From Hydnum rufescens UP504 (taxonomy: Eukaryota; Basidiomycota; Agaricomycetes; Cantharellales; Hydnaceae): a stretch of DNA of 32,216 nt. The stretch's first letter is position 1, and every line of letters begins with the position of its first letter. A program made the translations under genes and the position numbers. The notes below the pieces were generated by a model that saw only the letters and a program-made list of their open reading frames with translations, had not been told where the DNA came from and searched no databases. The stretch covers positions 1 to 32,216 of the forward strand of contig MU129307.1 of the NCBI GenBank assembly GCA_014904985.1, written 5' to 3'. This document shows, piece after piece, positions 1 to 9,820 of this stretch.

Positions 1-40
1 ATAATAGGTATATAGTATAATATGTATATAATTATAGTAG

Positions 41-72
<32 letters not shown>

Positions 73-115
73 CAAATAATAATAAATAAGCATATAATCT
101 AGCACAGCCATGGAT
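1..115. repeat. AT-rich low-complexity sequence
   Basis: The stretch is mostly ATA and TAA triplets, with an uninterrupted run of ATA/TAA around 45-70. Similar TAA-rich blocks follow modules 10 and 11 at about 18540 and 18870, so it may be the outer edge of array 1. No gene is visible. Confidence 0.85.
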
Positions 116-332
116 TGGCCGACAGATGGCCAAAAAACTGAATTGAAATTGCCTGATTTCGGCCGTAAGGTCTGGGGGACCTATTAGGTACCATTTTCTG
201 CCCCGAAAGTGGTACCTAAATTAGGTCCCCCATATGACTGACCAGCCTGGTGTGGTACTGGGGGTGTGGCCTTCACCATTGGGTGGGTTGCTGTTGGGGT
301 GGGTCGTCATTTTGGGCGCTCCGGCTTGGATC

Positions 333-444
333 CTACAATAATAGCATACATTAGTAAAAAAAAAAATTTGAAGGCATGCAAAAGGAGCAGCTTGCGCTGC
401 TCCTTTTGTGTCGCTGTATGTATAGAAATTCAAAAAAAAAATAC
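333..444 (-). other. Intron-like module 1
   Basis: On the minus strand the donor is GTATTT at 444 and the acceptor ATTGTAG ends at 333; an ACTAAT branch-like site lies about 20 nt before the acceptor. Hairpin H2 is at 379-408 and H1 at about 454-482, just outside the donor. Length is 112 nt. Confidence 0.55.
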
Positions 445-558
445 CTAGTACCACCACACACCCGCCCAAGCGGGTGTGTGGTACCGGGGGCGTGGCCTTC
501 ACTGTTGGGCAGGTTGCTGTTGGGGTGGGTCGTCGTTTTGGGTGCTCTGGTTTGGATC

Positions 559-669
559 CTACAATAATAGCATATGTTAGTAAAAAAATTTGAAGGCAGC
601 ACAAAAGGAGCAGCTTGCACTGCTCCTTTTGCATCACTGTACATATAGAAATTCAAAAAAAAAAAAAAC
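559..669 (-). other. Intron-like module 2
   Basis: Close copy of module 1. The acceptor ATTGTAG ends at 559 on the minus strand and is followed by the same GATCC; H2 spans about 600-633 and H1 about 680-709. The donor region is a long T tract with GTTTTT, weaker than in modules 3 and 5. Confidence 0.5.
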
Positions 670-875
670 CTTTGTAGTACCACACACCCACTTTGGTGGG
701 TGTGTGGTACTTGTTGTACTGCAGTCATGCATTGGGTTTTGTGCACATTATCATTTGGGTGGGTGGTTCATTTCTTGGGTTCTGTCTCATGGCTTTTTTG
801 TGGGTGGGTTGCTGTTCTTGTGGTGGGTTGCAGGTCTTGATTAGGAGTTGGTGGGGTATGGATTCAGATGACAAC

Positions 876-976
876 CTAAGATAATAAATGATATGTAGTA
901 AACAAGAAAAAGAAAGCTACACCAAAGGAGCAGCATACACTGCTCCCTTAGCATACATAAAGGTGGGGGTACTCAC
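876..976 (-). other. Intron-like module 3
   Basis: Minus-strand donor CAAG/GTGAGT at 976, acceptor TATCTTAG ending at 876 and TTTACTAC branch-like site. H2 lies at about 911-945 and H1 (ACACCTGCTTCAGCAGGTGT) at about 989-1013. Length is 101 nt. The signals match consensus fungal introns. Confidence 0.6.
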
Positions 977-1136
977 CTTGAGATTGTCACACACCTGCTT
1001 CAGCAGGTGTGGTTCATCTGGGGGTTCCATGGTCTTGTGTCATGTGTTCCTGTTCCCAGGTTTGGTCTGGTGGGTATTCCTTGGCTGGTTGTATTTGTGG
1101 TTTTTGTTTGGCAGGGGCATTGTCATTTCCACAGGT

Positions 1137-1156
1137 GGGGGGGGGGGGGGGGGGGG
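1137..1156 (+). repeat. Uninterrupted run of 20 G
   Basis: A homopolymer of 20 guanines in the spacer between modules 3 and 4. It could form a G-quadruplex, and its length is likely to vary between individuals or with sequencing error. Confidence 0.9.
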
Positions 1157-1189
1157 TTCATTTGGCAAGTCTTCATGTCAGGTGATAAC

Positions 1190-1275
1190 CTAGAATAATA
1201 AATGTGTTAGTTAAACATTCAAACCAGCACAAAAAGAGCAGCATTTGCTGCTCTTTTTGCACTGTAGGGGTGCAC
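1190..1275 (-). other. Intron-like module 4, donor degenerate
   Basis: The minus-strand acceptor ATTATTCTAG ends at 1190, with TAACTAAC about 15 nt before it. H2 is at about 1229-1262 and H1 (ACACCTGCTGTAGTGGGTGT) at about 1290-1315. No good GTRAGT donor is present, so the upper limit is approximate. Confidence 0.4.
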
Positions 1276-1453
1276 TTATTTTATGTAGAACAACACACCT
1301 GCTGTAGTGGGTGTGCAGTTCACATGGCCACTGGGCAGTGCATGGCCACCTCTGGTGTTTTCATTTGGCATTGTTTCATTTTGCATGTTGCTGCTGGGGC
1401 CCCTGGCCAATCAGGTCTCATTTGGGGAGGTTCATTTGATGCCATGCCATGAC

Positions 1454-1564
1454 CTAGAATTAATTAAAAGGTGGTCAGTAAAGAAATCAAAGTAGTGCAA
1501 AAAGAGCAGTGAAAGCTGCTCTTTTTGTGCCATTGTATCTACTACAGTAAAAAGAAAAACTTAC
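1454..1564 (-). other. Intron-like module 5
   Basis: Minus-strand donor CAAG/GTAAGT at 1564, TTACTGAC branch-like site and acceptor AATTCTAG ending at 1454. H2 lies at about 1496-1530 and H1 at 1573-1604. Length is 111 nt. The sequence upstream of H1 is the start of the large inverted duplication. Confidence 0.6.
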
Positions 1565-1582
1565 CTTGAATGACCACACACT

Positions 1583-2375
1583 CACTGCTGCAGGTGCATG
1601 GTCATTGGCCTGCCTTTCTAGGTGGTGGCCTGTTTGGTGGGTAAGATGCAACTCAACACTGGCAATTGCTGGCATGCAAAGAGCACCCAAGTGCTGGCAC
1701 TACAAGCACAATACATATTAATAGGAAGTATCTAGAAGAAAAATAAAGACTATATAGCAACTATTTTTGCAAAAGAAAGGAAAAGGATGATGATAATAAG
1801 GAAGAGCCCAATAAGGCATGACATGCCTACATTGAAAAGTGGATTGCACCACTTCTATGGGTCAGAATTGGCCCAAATTTAAATATGTTGGTTGTATATA
1901 TGCACCCTACATGGGTGACTAATTATATTGGATTATCCTTTGATTTTTTGATTTTTCACACCCTCAATTCCCTAATTAGGGAATTGAGGGTGTGAAAAAT
2001 CAAAAAATCAAAGGATAATCCAATATAATTAGTCACCCATGTAGGGTGCATATATACAACCAACATATTTAAATTTGGGCCAATTCTTACCCATAGAAGT
2101 GGTGCAATCCACTTTTCAATGTAGGCATGTCATGCCTTATTGGGCTCTTCCTTATTATCATCATCCTTTCCCTTTCTTTTGCAAAAATAGTCACTATATA
2201 GTCTTTATTTTTTTCTAGATACTTCCTATTAACATGTATTGTGCTTGTAGTGCTGGCACTTGGGCACTCTTTGCATGCTGGCAATTGCCAGTGTTGAGTC
2301 TACATCTTTCTTGCAACTCCGCAACCACAACAAACAACTGCCTGGAAAGGCAAGCAAATGACCACACACCTGCTG
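1583..2375. repeat. Long inverted duplication (foldback), arms about 395 bp
   Basis: The two halves are inverted copies around 1975/1976, where CCTAATTAGG forms the centre with no loop. The inner part is nearly perfect, for example the TTGGGCC, TGTAGGGTGCATA and AAGGATGATGATAATAAGG blocks on both sides. The outer part diverges, and the right arm ends inside a truncated H1 hairpin matching module 5. This may be a MITE or a head-to-head duplication. I could not fix a target-site duplication. Confidence 0.85.
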
Positions 2376-2507
2376 TAAGCAGGAGACAGGAGTCAAATTG
2401 AGCTACAGTCTGCGAAATGGAAACAAGGACTAAGAGAGGGATCACAGGGCCAATCTGAATGTTAGGGTCCAAAGGAAAGAGGGGTCTTTGGACAGGTAGA
2501 ATTGTCC

Positions 2508-3375
2508 TGTATAGACTGAGCCTATCCAGACAATAAATGAAGGGGTTGTTAAATCAGGGAATCACACTCTAGGTCCTCCTCTTGAGAGCCTATCAAAAGT
2601 GTGATTAGTGGGGGTTGAGTTGTGGAATTTACCCTGACACCAGCAGCAGTTCAACTAGCTTTTCAGCTGGGGATGGGGGGAAAGATGATAGAAATTTGCA
2701 TCTCCTGGACTTAATATACATCACAGAAAATGCTATGGTAACTGGCGGAAAGGTGGGATTAAGGCAAAAATGATGAAAAATAAATAAAGTCAAAAGCTTC
2801 AAAACTGAAGGAGATATTCCAATATCAACTCAGAATAGGGGGATATGGCTTAACCAAGGTATTCCTCCTCTCCTACTGAACAAAATCCCTTGGGGAAAGG
2901 TGGAACTGGCTGCCCTAGATGTACCCTCCATTGGATATAGGGTGCTGGAACCATAATTGCCTTTAGTAACCAGAAAAGCAGAGGTAAAAGTGAAATGAGA
3001 CATGGGGAGACTAAATTACAGAAAGCCAAGTTCTAATCCACTCATTTTTAACTTAATACCATTCGATGCAGATTTTCAGCTTCTTTCCAGGAGTGGTCAT
3101 AGCTAATGAATCGGATCAAAACTGGTGGAGATATTCGAAAAATACTGAAGGATAGTGTGAAGTATGAGGTAGAATCAACCTGGAGGGTGCAATTTGTATC
3201 TGATAGACGTGTGTGGTACTGTTAGATAAGTATTGATCACAGCTTTCTGGGTGCTATTTTTTGGAGTTGATCTGAAAAAAACTGAGGGAGATATTCTGCA
3301 TTTACCCCTTGAGAGTGTTGCAATAACCCCTATTTAACATGTGACAAGTTTGTGAGTTGAAGTGGAGTCATGTTA
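2508..3375 (+). mobile_element. LTR-like repeat, left copy, cut by transposon A
   Basis: This stretch is a diverged inverted copy of 25504-26387. Shared blocks include the CTCCTCTTGAG, GGGGGATATGGCTTAACC, CTCCTACTGAACA(A)AATCCC and CCCCTATTT regions. The ends look like TGTA...TTACA, but the final CA would lie at 16257-16258, on the far side of transposon A, which entered at the TA (3374-3375). I could not find a matching 5-bp duplication, so calling it a solo LTR is inference. No open reading frame is convincing. Confidence 0.5.
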
Positions 3376-3395
3376 AGGTAGGGTGCATCCATACT
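3376..3395 (+). repeat. Left TIR of transposon A, outer 20 bp
   Basis: Outer part of the 30-bp inverted repeat, ending in ATACT, which was duplicated by the retrotransposon insertion. The inner 10 bp are at 12503-12512. Confidence 0.9.
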
Positions 3396-3869
3396 TGTTA
3401 GTGGTGCTATGAGTCCCTTAGGCCATAGGGCAACTTCACTCTTTTAAAATGGATTTACTATAGCTTTCTAAGACCAAACCGGTGGAAAGCTTCTCCTCAT
3501 GTAGGAGTTTGGTGCTGCCCCGGGAATTGCCCCTCTTCTTACATAGCTTTCTTAGTCATACTTCCTGTATGGAAAGAGCTGTGGCAATGCCCGGATAATC
3601 TATCTTTTCTACCATCATCAATTGTCTGACTCACAGAGTTGCGGACCTGTTGATTACGCACTACACATTGTGCGACTCCCAGCTTTATGACTAAACCTTC
3701 TTACTTTGCCCTAGTGGGCATAGAAACCCTAACCCTCCAGGAACTGTTAGCCTGTCGGGCTAGACGGAATGGTCTCAGTCCCACAGACTGGACTAATCCA
3801 TTGGAACCGGAACCTCCTCCATCCTCCAGTCCCTCCCCACTCCTTAATTCGGATACTACCGAATTAACA
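3396..3869 (+). repeat. 5' LTR of the retrotransposon
   Basis: It begins TGTTAG and ends TTAACA, forming short inverted ends. A TTTTAAAA stretch near 3442 could serve as a TATA-like element, which is inference. An open reading frame begins inside it at 3687. Confidence 0.92.
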
Positions 3870-5162
3870 CTGGTGGAGTGTGTAAGAACTCCATTGGCGG
3901 GTCCCTACAGGACTGCCCATGGTTTGAACTCGGCACCCTCATCCTCCTTCTGCACACCTCCGGATGCAAATATTTGTGATTCAAACCTGTCTAGCCCCCT
4001 CTCAAACAGGGTGGATACCTCAAGAAGGGTGGTCACTCCCCTAAATTTGCGTTATGGTCCAAGTTCACCTTGTACTCAGCTATCCGACACCCCTGTGGCT
4101 AGACAATCTAATGTACATCCGGGCACGCAATCCTTGAGCCACCACCAAGTTCATTCTGGCTATAATATGGGCTCGTGCCCTGCTCCCTCCGCGGCGTCTG
4201 ACTACCAGTCAAACGAGGTCTTGAGAACCACCTGGTCAGGGAATACACATCACAAGACTCAGTTCTGTCGTCCTGTTAATGAAGTCACCCCCTCAAGCCA
4301 TGACTACAGTTCTGGGATCCGTAATCCATCTATCCCATCCTACAAGACTATCCAGGCTTCACTGCATCGAAGCAATAAGTTCAACTTCTGTAAAGCCATG
4401 AATCTTATTTCTACATGGCTCAACTGGCTACTCTATGACCTAAATGTGGACTCGAGTTGTTTCCTTAGTTGGACTGTGCATGAGTCCTCCAGGGATTCAG
4501 TTCGTTACAAACTGGACACGGTACTGGCACACCCGATCTCGCAATGTGGATACGTACTACAGGAGGTAGTACAGGAAACTGTAAAATTTCATGGAGTAAC
4601 GTCATGCGCAGGGCACAAGGTCAGTTTGAGTGACCTTGAGTACTCGGGCCTCATAAATGGGTCATGCTCCTTGGACGAGCTCTGGTATATAGTCTCACAA
4701 GCGCAGCTGCATCTCAGGGTAGCCCTGAACATAATAGCCTTCCATTCAAAACCCCCTGCGGTTAGAATTCTTGACACCCAACAAATGGATCATACACTAG
4801 GTTCTTGTGGTTCCCTTTGGAGGGGCTCCCAGATAGAGTGCCCATTCCATGCCGTCCATTTCCAGGAGCCTATGACGCAGCAGGGCAACCTACCACTGAT
4901 TGTAGGGCCTAAGTGGGAACTCAACCCCGGAATTCCGACTAAGGATGAGCCCAGAGTAATCAAGATGAGGCAGCCTCGTAGTTGTACTTCGGGGTTCAAC
5001 GAATGGTTTGATCCATCCACTACCGCAAGACTCAAGTCAACCGACGAGGCATATCATTACGGATCTCGAAGCCCAAGTGGATACAGAGGTCCCCGCGACC
5101 TGAACATTCTGTTGCAACCTCCCTCAAACTCAAACATGGCCATGGATGAGGAAGAGGAATGA
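3687..5162 (+). CDS. Hypothetical protein of the retrotransposon, starting inside the 5' LTR
   Basis: This is a 491-codon frame. The first 60 or so codons lie in the LTR and encode a serine/proline-rich segment (PPPSSSPSPLL); the C-terminus is acidic (MDEEEE). Position and composition would suit a Gag-like product, but no CCHC knuckle or capsid-like region is recognisable. The 3' LTR copy of the same start has a 1-nt deletion near 12383 that shifts the frame. The stop is TGA and the frame stays open beyond it to about 6815 apart from further TGA codons at about 5244, 5289 and 6597. Function unknown; it could be a decayed gag or non-coding sequence with few stops. Confidence 0.4.
   Translation: MTKPSYFALVGIETLTLQELLACRARRNGLSPTDWTNPLEPEPPPSSSPSPLLNSDTTELTLVECVRTPLAGPYRTAHGLNSAPSSSFCTPPDANICDSNLSSPLSNRVDTSRRVVTPLNLRYGPSSPCTQLSDTPVARQSNVHPGTQSLSHHQVHSGYNMGSCPAPSAASDYQSNEVLRTTWSGNTHHKTQFCRPVNEVTPSSHDYSSGIRNPSIPSYKTIQASLHRSNKFNFCKAMNLISTWLNWLLYDLNVDSSCFLSWTVHESSRDSVRYKLDTVLAHPISQCGYVLQEVVQETVKFHGVTSCAGHKVSLSDLEYSGLINGSCSLDELWYIVSQAQLHLRVALNIIAFHSKPPAVRILDTQQMDHTLGSCGSLWRGSQIECPFHAVHFQEPMTQQGNLPLIVGPKWELNPGIPTKDEPRVIKMRQPRSCTSGFNEWFDPSTTARLKSTDEAYHYGSRSPSGYRGPRDLNILLQPPSNSNMAMDEEEE
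3871..3888 (+). promoter_or_regulatory. Candidate primer-binding site
   Basis: The interior begins TGGTGGAGTGTG one base after the 5' LTR. Primer-binding sites usually start TGG, complementary to the tRNA CCA end. I cannot name the tRNA. Confidence 0.45.
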
Positions 5163-5300
5163 AACCACTCGCAGGAATCCTACTTCCATTATGAAATGGT
5201 GTCGCAGAGCTGTCCTCAATTCAGCCCTGGTCACACTAAGCCCTCTTGAACATACGAAGATGTACAAGAGTTGACCTGTCAACCAACTTGAGCTAAGGTC

Positions 5301-6599
5301 TTGAAGTCTTCCCTGACATTAAGGAGGGAAACAGGGCGGCCCGGCGCAGCCATCCTTACAAATGAAACCCTGAAGCCTGGACACGGTGTCATTGAGCCCA
5401 GAAAACCCAATACCATTGATAAAAGGGTTACAAGAACTGAAGTCGGGAATTATGGTGTAGCGCAAACACCTCCGCAAGTGAACTTGCTCCAGGGCCCCAA
5501 CGCTCATGAGGCCAGACCTAAACAGAGGGCCAGACTCGAATCTAGCATAGAATCTATAACCCGAAACTCCGCACTGAAAGTGTCGCGAAAGACTGGAGGG
5601 TCGCCGAGACCTCATCTGCAAGTCTGGACAAATGTTGCTGGTGAAACCATTAAGGTTGACACAAATCTATTAAGGACTGTATCTCCCAAGGACGCAAGAC
5701 ATCTTGAACCTGTAGCATGGGATGTACGGTTAACGCGCCTGTATCATCAGAAGGCTGTATCACCAACCAAAGCTAGTGCAGTTAGAGGAACAGCTGTCAG
5801 AATCATGTTTGCGAGCCACGGGAGAACAATCCCCAAACTAGCTACAGGGCAGTCCGTCCCTGAATACAGGGACATATGCAACGACCCCTATAAGAGCAAA
5901 CCTGTTCCTGTGACAGGGGACAGGCTAAGGTATCTCACCATTATCCGGCAGGGTGTTCCAGTCGAAACTGGGGGGCATCGCTGTAGCGCAGTACAACATG
6001 TCTTGAATCTACCCGCAAGTAATGATCAGTTAGGAATCGCTGTTGCCGGAGATGACGACGGCTCGCTACACCTACTCCGATGGAACACCTTCCAGATCTC
6101 GGACTGCAAGATTGACGTTCTCAACAGAGTCCCTATTTGGTCGCTAGTACAGGCGGAACAAAGTGGGGACTCGTTCCAAGCAGTCATTATGGTCTTCCAG
6201 TCGAGTCACTCCTTCCCGTGGCATGGATTCCGGAACCTGAATCAACTGGGTGTCCAAACTGTTTTGGACAAGACTCAAAAAGACCTGGGATCGGATCCCC
6301 AAGATAACGAGACTGTCAGCAAGGGGCCCGAAGCCTTGACGACCAATGCAAGGAAGCCTTATAGTGACATACTGAAAGATTCTGGACCACTAATCCCAAT
6401 CAGAGCCTATATGACGTTAATACGCCTCCAAGGGGCTCGAAAGGGAACGGATTGCCTTCCCTTTGGAAAATGGCGCTGGCCCTTCAAGCTCGGGCGTCAC
6501 GGCAGACCACCAGACGAGAACAAGACCTTATTCACTGCGCTCGAGCCTTGTCATGAGACCAGAAAACCAACGGACTCAAGAATTTGTCCAAGAGAGTGA
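5301..6599 (+). CDS. Hypothetical ORF in the retrotransposon interior
   Basis: This 432-codon frame is in the same phase as the preceding ORF and separated from it only by TGA codons, so the two may be pieces of one former frame. The product is basic and rich in Arg, Lys and Thr with no recognisable domain. A local LPFG at about residue 390 resembles part of the reverse transcriptase LPFG motif, but the flanking residues do not fit, so I do not use it as evidence. The ORF ends in TGA. Function unknown. Confidence 0.35.
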   Translation: MKSSLTLRRETGRPGAAILTNETLKPGHGVIEPRKPNTIDKRVTRTEVGNYGVAQTPPQVNLLQGPNAHEARPKQRARLESSIESITRNSALKVSRKTGGSPRPHLQVWTNVAGETIKVDTNLLRTVSPKDARHLEPVAWDVRLTRLYHQKAVSPTKASAVRGTAVRIMFASHGRTIPKLATGQSVPEYRDICNDPYKSKPVPVTGDRLRYLTIIRQGVPVETGGHRCSAVQHVLNLPASNDQLGIAVAGDDDGSLHLLRWNTFQISDCKIDVLNRVPIWSLVQAEQSGDSFQAVIMVFQSSHSFPWHGFRNLNQLGVQTVLDKTQKDLGSDPQDNETVSKGPEALTTNARKPYSDILKDSGPLIPIRAYMTLIRLQGARKGTDCLPFGKWRWPFKLGRHGRPPDENKTLFTALEPCHETRKPTDSRICPRE

Positions 6600-6741
6600 C
6601 TATTATCGCACCTACGAAGGCAAACTGACTCATCCCTGTGGTGTGGAACTCTAGACTCCGGATCGTTTGGATATCTACAGCCGTCACAGATCGAGCTCAT
6701 GAAGATCAAAGCAGATAGACTTCGAGCCATCCGTAAACTCC

Positions 6742-7350
6742 ACTCGAGCCAGATACCCCATCGAGACCGAATGGAAGAGGGATGTAGCAAGGTTTCATCG
6801 GAAATTCAACCTCGAACTTGGGACTAAGGACGATAAACGTGACGTAAGGCCTACGGGCTCAAGCCTTCAAGTATCACTCCAGCCATTAAACGGTGTCATA
6901 CATCCTGCATATGAGGGTACTATGGACCTGGTATCAGGGTTCACAACAAGGCTCCTTTCGATGTCCATCATGGTCAAGAATCTGAAATACCTTAAGGACT
7001 GGTCCCCTCGCATGATATCTAAGGGGCTAGGAGAGCTTGGAATTACGTCTAGGAATACTTTGCCACAAACCGAACATGGTCATTCTATGCAGTCTCTGTT
7101 TGGGTCAGATCTCTCTATGGAGGAGCCTCATGACAGTGACCCGAAGTTCGAGCTGGACATTGTCGCAATTGAAAGAAACGAATCCTTGCCATGAAACTGT
7201 TACCCGCAAATACGAAGGAATGACGATGCAGCATCGTTATTACCGCAAGTACGTACGTTTCTAAGGAACAGCCTCCAGGTCCGGATCTTTCAGGCATTCG
7301 AACTATGGATGCAAGGGACCCAGAATTGGATCCTCGAAGCAATAAGACTA
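6742..7350 (+). CDS. Hypothetical open frame, shifted relative to its neighbours
   Basis: The frame of the two preceding ORFs runs into TAA codons near 6828. A second frame is open from about 6742 through at least 7340, with one TGA at 7192. It encodes segments such as YPIETEWKRDVARFHRKFN and WILEAIRLD. It may reflect a frameshift in a longer ancestral frame. I recognise no domain. Its 3' end near 7160 holds a copy of a degenerate short repeat also seen near 8938. Confidence 0.25.
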
Positions 7351-9117
7351 GACCCAGATTACTAGCCCCGACCGAAGCCCTGAGTCTGACGGTGGAGTGC
7401 AGGCTGCCAGACATTGATGCAGCCAAAGAAAATGAGCTCTTGTCATGGAATTCTTGCCTGCAAGCAGTACAAAGTGGTGTTACGCAGCTACCTCCGCGAG
7501 GGGACACATCCCTGGACATCTACTTGGGTATCACTCTCTCCAACCTTGAGAGTGTGGGCCCGAACCTCCTTCATGACTCGACCCGGATTTTGGAAAATAA
7601 CCTTGCCGATCTTACCCTCGAGGCTGTCATTGAATACTGTAGCTCGCGTCGTGTCTACGAGCCATTCGACACATTCATGTCTGAATTTGGCAAGCCCATT
7701 CCAAAGAATTTTGAGCCCCTACAAATGTACAGGAATATGTTGAAGGACTCTGGCCAACAAGCTCGGATTGAGGTCTTGAATTTACATACGAGTCATCACC
7801 AACTAAGCATTGTTATGACTAAGAACAATAGACGGTTATTACGGGGCTGCGGCCAGCAAATGGAAGAGTATGACACTACACGATGACCCCAGTGGTCAAA
7901 CGAGACCAGGGTGCATCTGCACAATGTAACAAAACTGGTAAAGGCCGGTACGGTCAGCAAAACGACTGACCGAACCATAGTCAGAAACGGTGGACGTAGT
8001 GTTGAGTCAACCCCTAGGAACCCCTGGGTTTCATTCTTAACACACATGGGTGCTCATATCACCAGATCAGGTCAAAGCCTAGGGGTAGAACTGGCTGTAA
8101 GGGGACCCGCAACCGTTAGGGTAGGCTTGTTTGGAGGACAGACCTCCACGAATGTTCATGAGTTCAAAATGACACCCCGGGAGACTTTTCGACGGACCAA
8201 CAGTAACAACACTACACGACCACCACTACAATTACGCAAGTCCACGGTGCCTCTGTACAACGTAACTGAGCTATTCAGAGCCACAATGGACCACAAGACA
8301 GGGGTTAGTATAGTATTGAGGGATAGTACTCCCGAGCTTGAACCAAACAAGACATTCGACTCATTTGGGGCCACGAATATCTGAAATGGGCCGAGTGAGA
8401 TCCCAAGATCCACGGTACTGAAGGGTCAAAATAATGGGACTGCCGATAACAACCAGCTATTCAATCGGTCTGCTATAATGAGGGTCGTCCATGAAACTTG
8501 GGTGAACCGAGCTGGTCCTCCAAGTTTGGGGGGAACGGAGGCCGCATATGACTGGACCTCTAGATCGAAATCCCCTCATCACTGTCCCAAAAGGGCATTC
8601 AAGGAGGCACTCACCAGGTTTCCACACCGTTTCAGACTGGAAAAGTTACTGAATCCACTCATGGACCTAAGAAATGGGCTACCTAAGACATTAAAAGCCT
8701 CTGTGCATATAAGGGTGACCCCAGGGACAAGGATAGCCTGTGTGTTCAAAGAGACTTCCAATAGAAACCCACATTACATGAATACTTGTCAGGAACCACG
8801 AATGGACAAGGCCTCGCAGCTTCCGTATGACGCAGCAGGACCGGTCGGAGCCCATACGATCCACAGAATGATCGACCCGTTCAGGTCCGTAAGACTCGAA
8901 AGACCCTTGCGATCTGAACATCCTGTCGCAGTCATGGACATTGTCACGACCGAAAAGAACGAGCACTTGGGCAAGCCTGTTCTCCAAACGACCTGTTGGA
9001 TTTATTCATGTCTGTGAAGCTTGGGTCTGCCGCGAGCTCCACAGTCATCCATCCTGTCACAACCAAGAGCATTATTGCAGCTGGAGAAATCTTGGCATCT
9101 CCGTGAATGGAGCACAT
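7305..9117 (+). CDS. Hypothetical 1.8-kb frame interrupted only by TGA
   Basis: Three consecutive ORFs (7305-7886, 7911-8384, 8478-9017) are in one phase with only TGA codons between them (7884, 8382, 9015). The frame ends at a TAG near 9117. The N-terminal part is acidic and leucine-rich; the remainder is basic. No domain is recognised. The pattern fits a single frame broken by CGA to TGA changes, but that the frame was ever coding is inference. Confidence 0.3.
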
Positions 9118-9820
9118 AGTCATGATCGCGGACATTCTCATTATTAGAAAAGACAAATACTTGTCGCGAAACTGCCACCTACCAGAGGAATGGGACACTG
9201 TCACAAAAGCCTGCTCTAATCTCATTAGAAGGCACCATGGGTTGGCTATCTTCCATCGACAATTCTTGGACACCTGCCTTGATGTCAGTTTCTACAAGAG
9301 GAGTCCGAAGAGAAAGATTACTCTCTTCAACCTTGAGGGTATCGACGAGGACCCCTATCGCGGCATGACCTGGGTTTGGGAAAACGACACTACCGATCTC
9401 GTCTCCAAAGCATTCATTACCACTAAAGATTGTCTCAGCGGAATGGCTACTACTGAGCTCAAGCCAAGTAGTGCTGATACACCCGTCTCTGAGGAAAATA
9501 AGAAAGAATATGTCGAAGCTGTCATCAAGAACCATATTTCGTGTCATCTTGCCAAAGTCTTTGATGAGTACGAGCCCGAGCTCCTCTTGAGTGGCATGCT
9601 TCATATCGATGTCGAGGACTGGACGAAGTTCACTGGTCACTGAGGATATGGAATGAATGAACAGGTCACCCACTGGTTCTGGCAGACAATTCGAAACTGG
9701 CCCGTCACATACAAATCTTGGCTGCTACAGCTTGCCACCAGGCCGCTGCCAATATTCATTGTCAGGAACCTCGATAAACTTCCTATAAATATGTCCAAAC
9801 CAATGTCTAATAGCCTTTGA
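9107..9820 (+). pseudogene. Captured HECT ubiquitin-ligase fragment (Rsp5/Nedd4-like)
   Basis: From about 9225 the translation follows the HECT domain in order: GLAIFHRQFLD, VSFYK, KITLFNLEGID, RGMTWVWENDTTD, ELKPSSADTPVSEENKKEYV, VFDEYEPELLLSGM, IDVEDWTKF and, after a TGA at 9641, GYGMNEQVTHWFWQTIR. HECT ligases transfer ubiquitin through a catalytic cysteine near the C-terminus, in a motif of type HTCFN. Here the frame diverges after about 9730 and ends in TGA at 9818 without that cysteine. About 20 residues before VFDE are also missing, as are any C2 and WW domains. Where the TGA at 9641 falls, homologues have Arg. The product could not be an active ligase. The resemblance is strong over about 190 codons; the codons upstream of 9225 are unassigned. 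Most likely a host gene piece picked up by the retroelement. Confidence 0.8.

Larger units (their letters stand above)
250..1605 (-). repeat. Array 1: five hairpin-bearing exon/intron-like modules
   Basis: Read on the minus strand, about 230-300 bp of sequence repeats five times. Each repeat has a spacer ('exon'), a first hairpin H1 of the type CCACACACC/GGTGTGTGG, a donor-like GT, a second hairpin H2 of the type CAAAAAGAGCAGC/GCTGCTCTTTTTG, a CTAAC/CTGAC-like branch site and an acceptor-like TAG. The repeats diverge more in the spacers than in the hairpins. Spacers of modules 1 and 2 are close copies. The same design recurs on the plus strand in array 2. Whether these are transcribed and spliced is inference. 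Alternatives are a repeated host gene, or a MITE-like repeat that has acquired splice signals. Confidence 0.7.

Noticed and set aside
221..844. Several overlapping small ORFs with PHTR/PHTH and Cys-rich segments
   Set aside because: They run through hairpins and intron-like sequence of array 1 on both strands; I treat them as exon-like pieces at most, not as separate genes.
6451..6490. LPFG near residue 390 of ORF 5301-6599 as reverse transcriptase
   Set aside because: Flanking residues do not fit and no YxDD motif follows in any phase.
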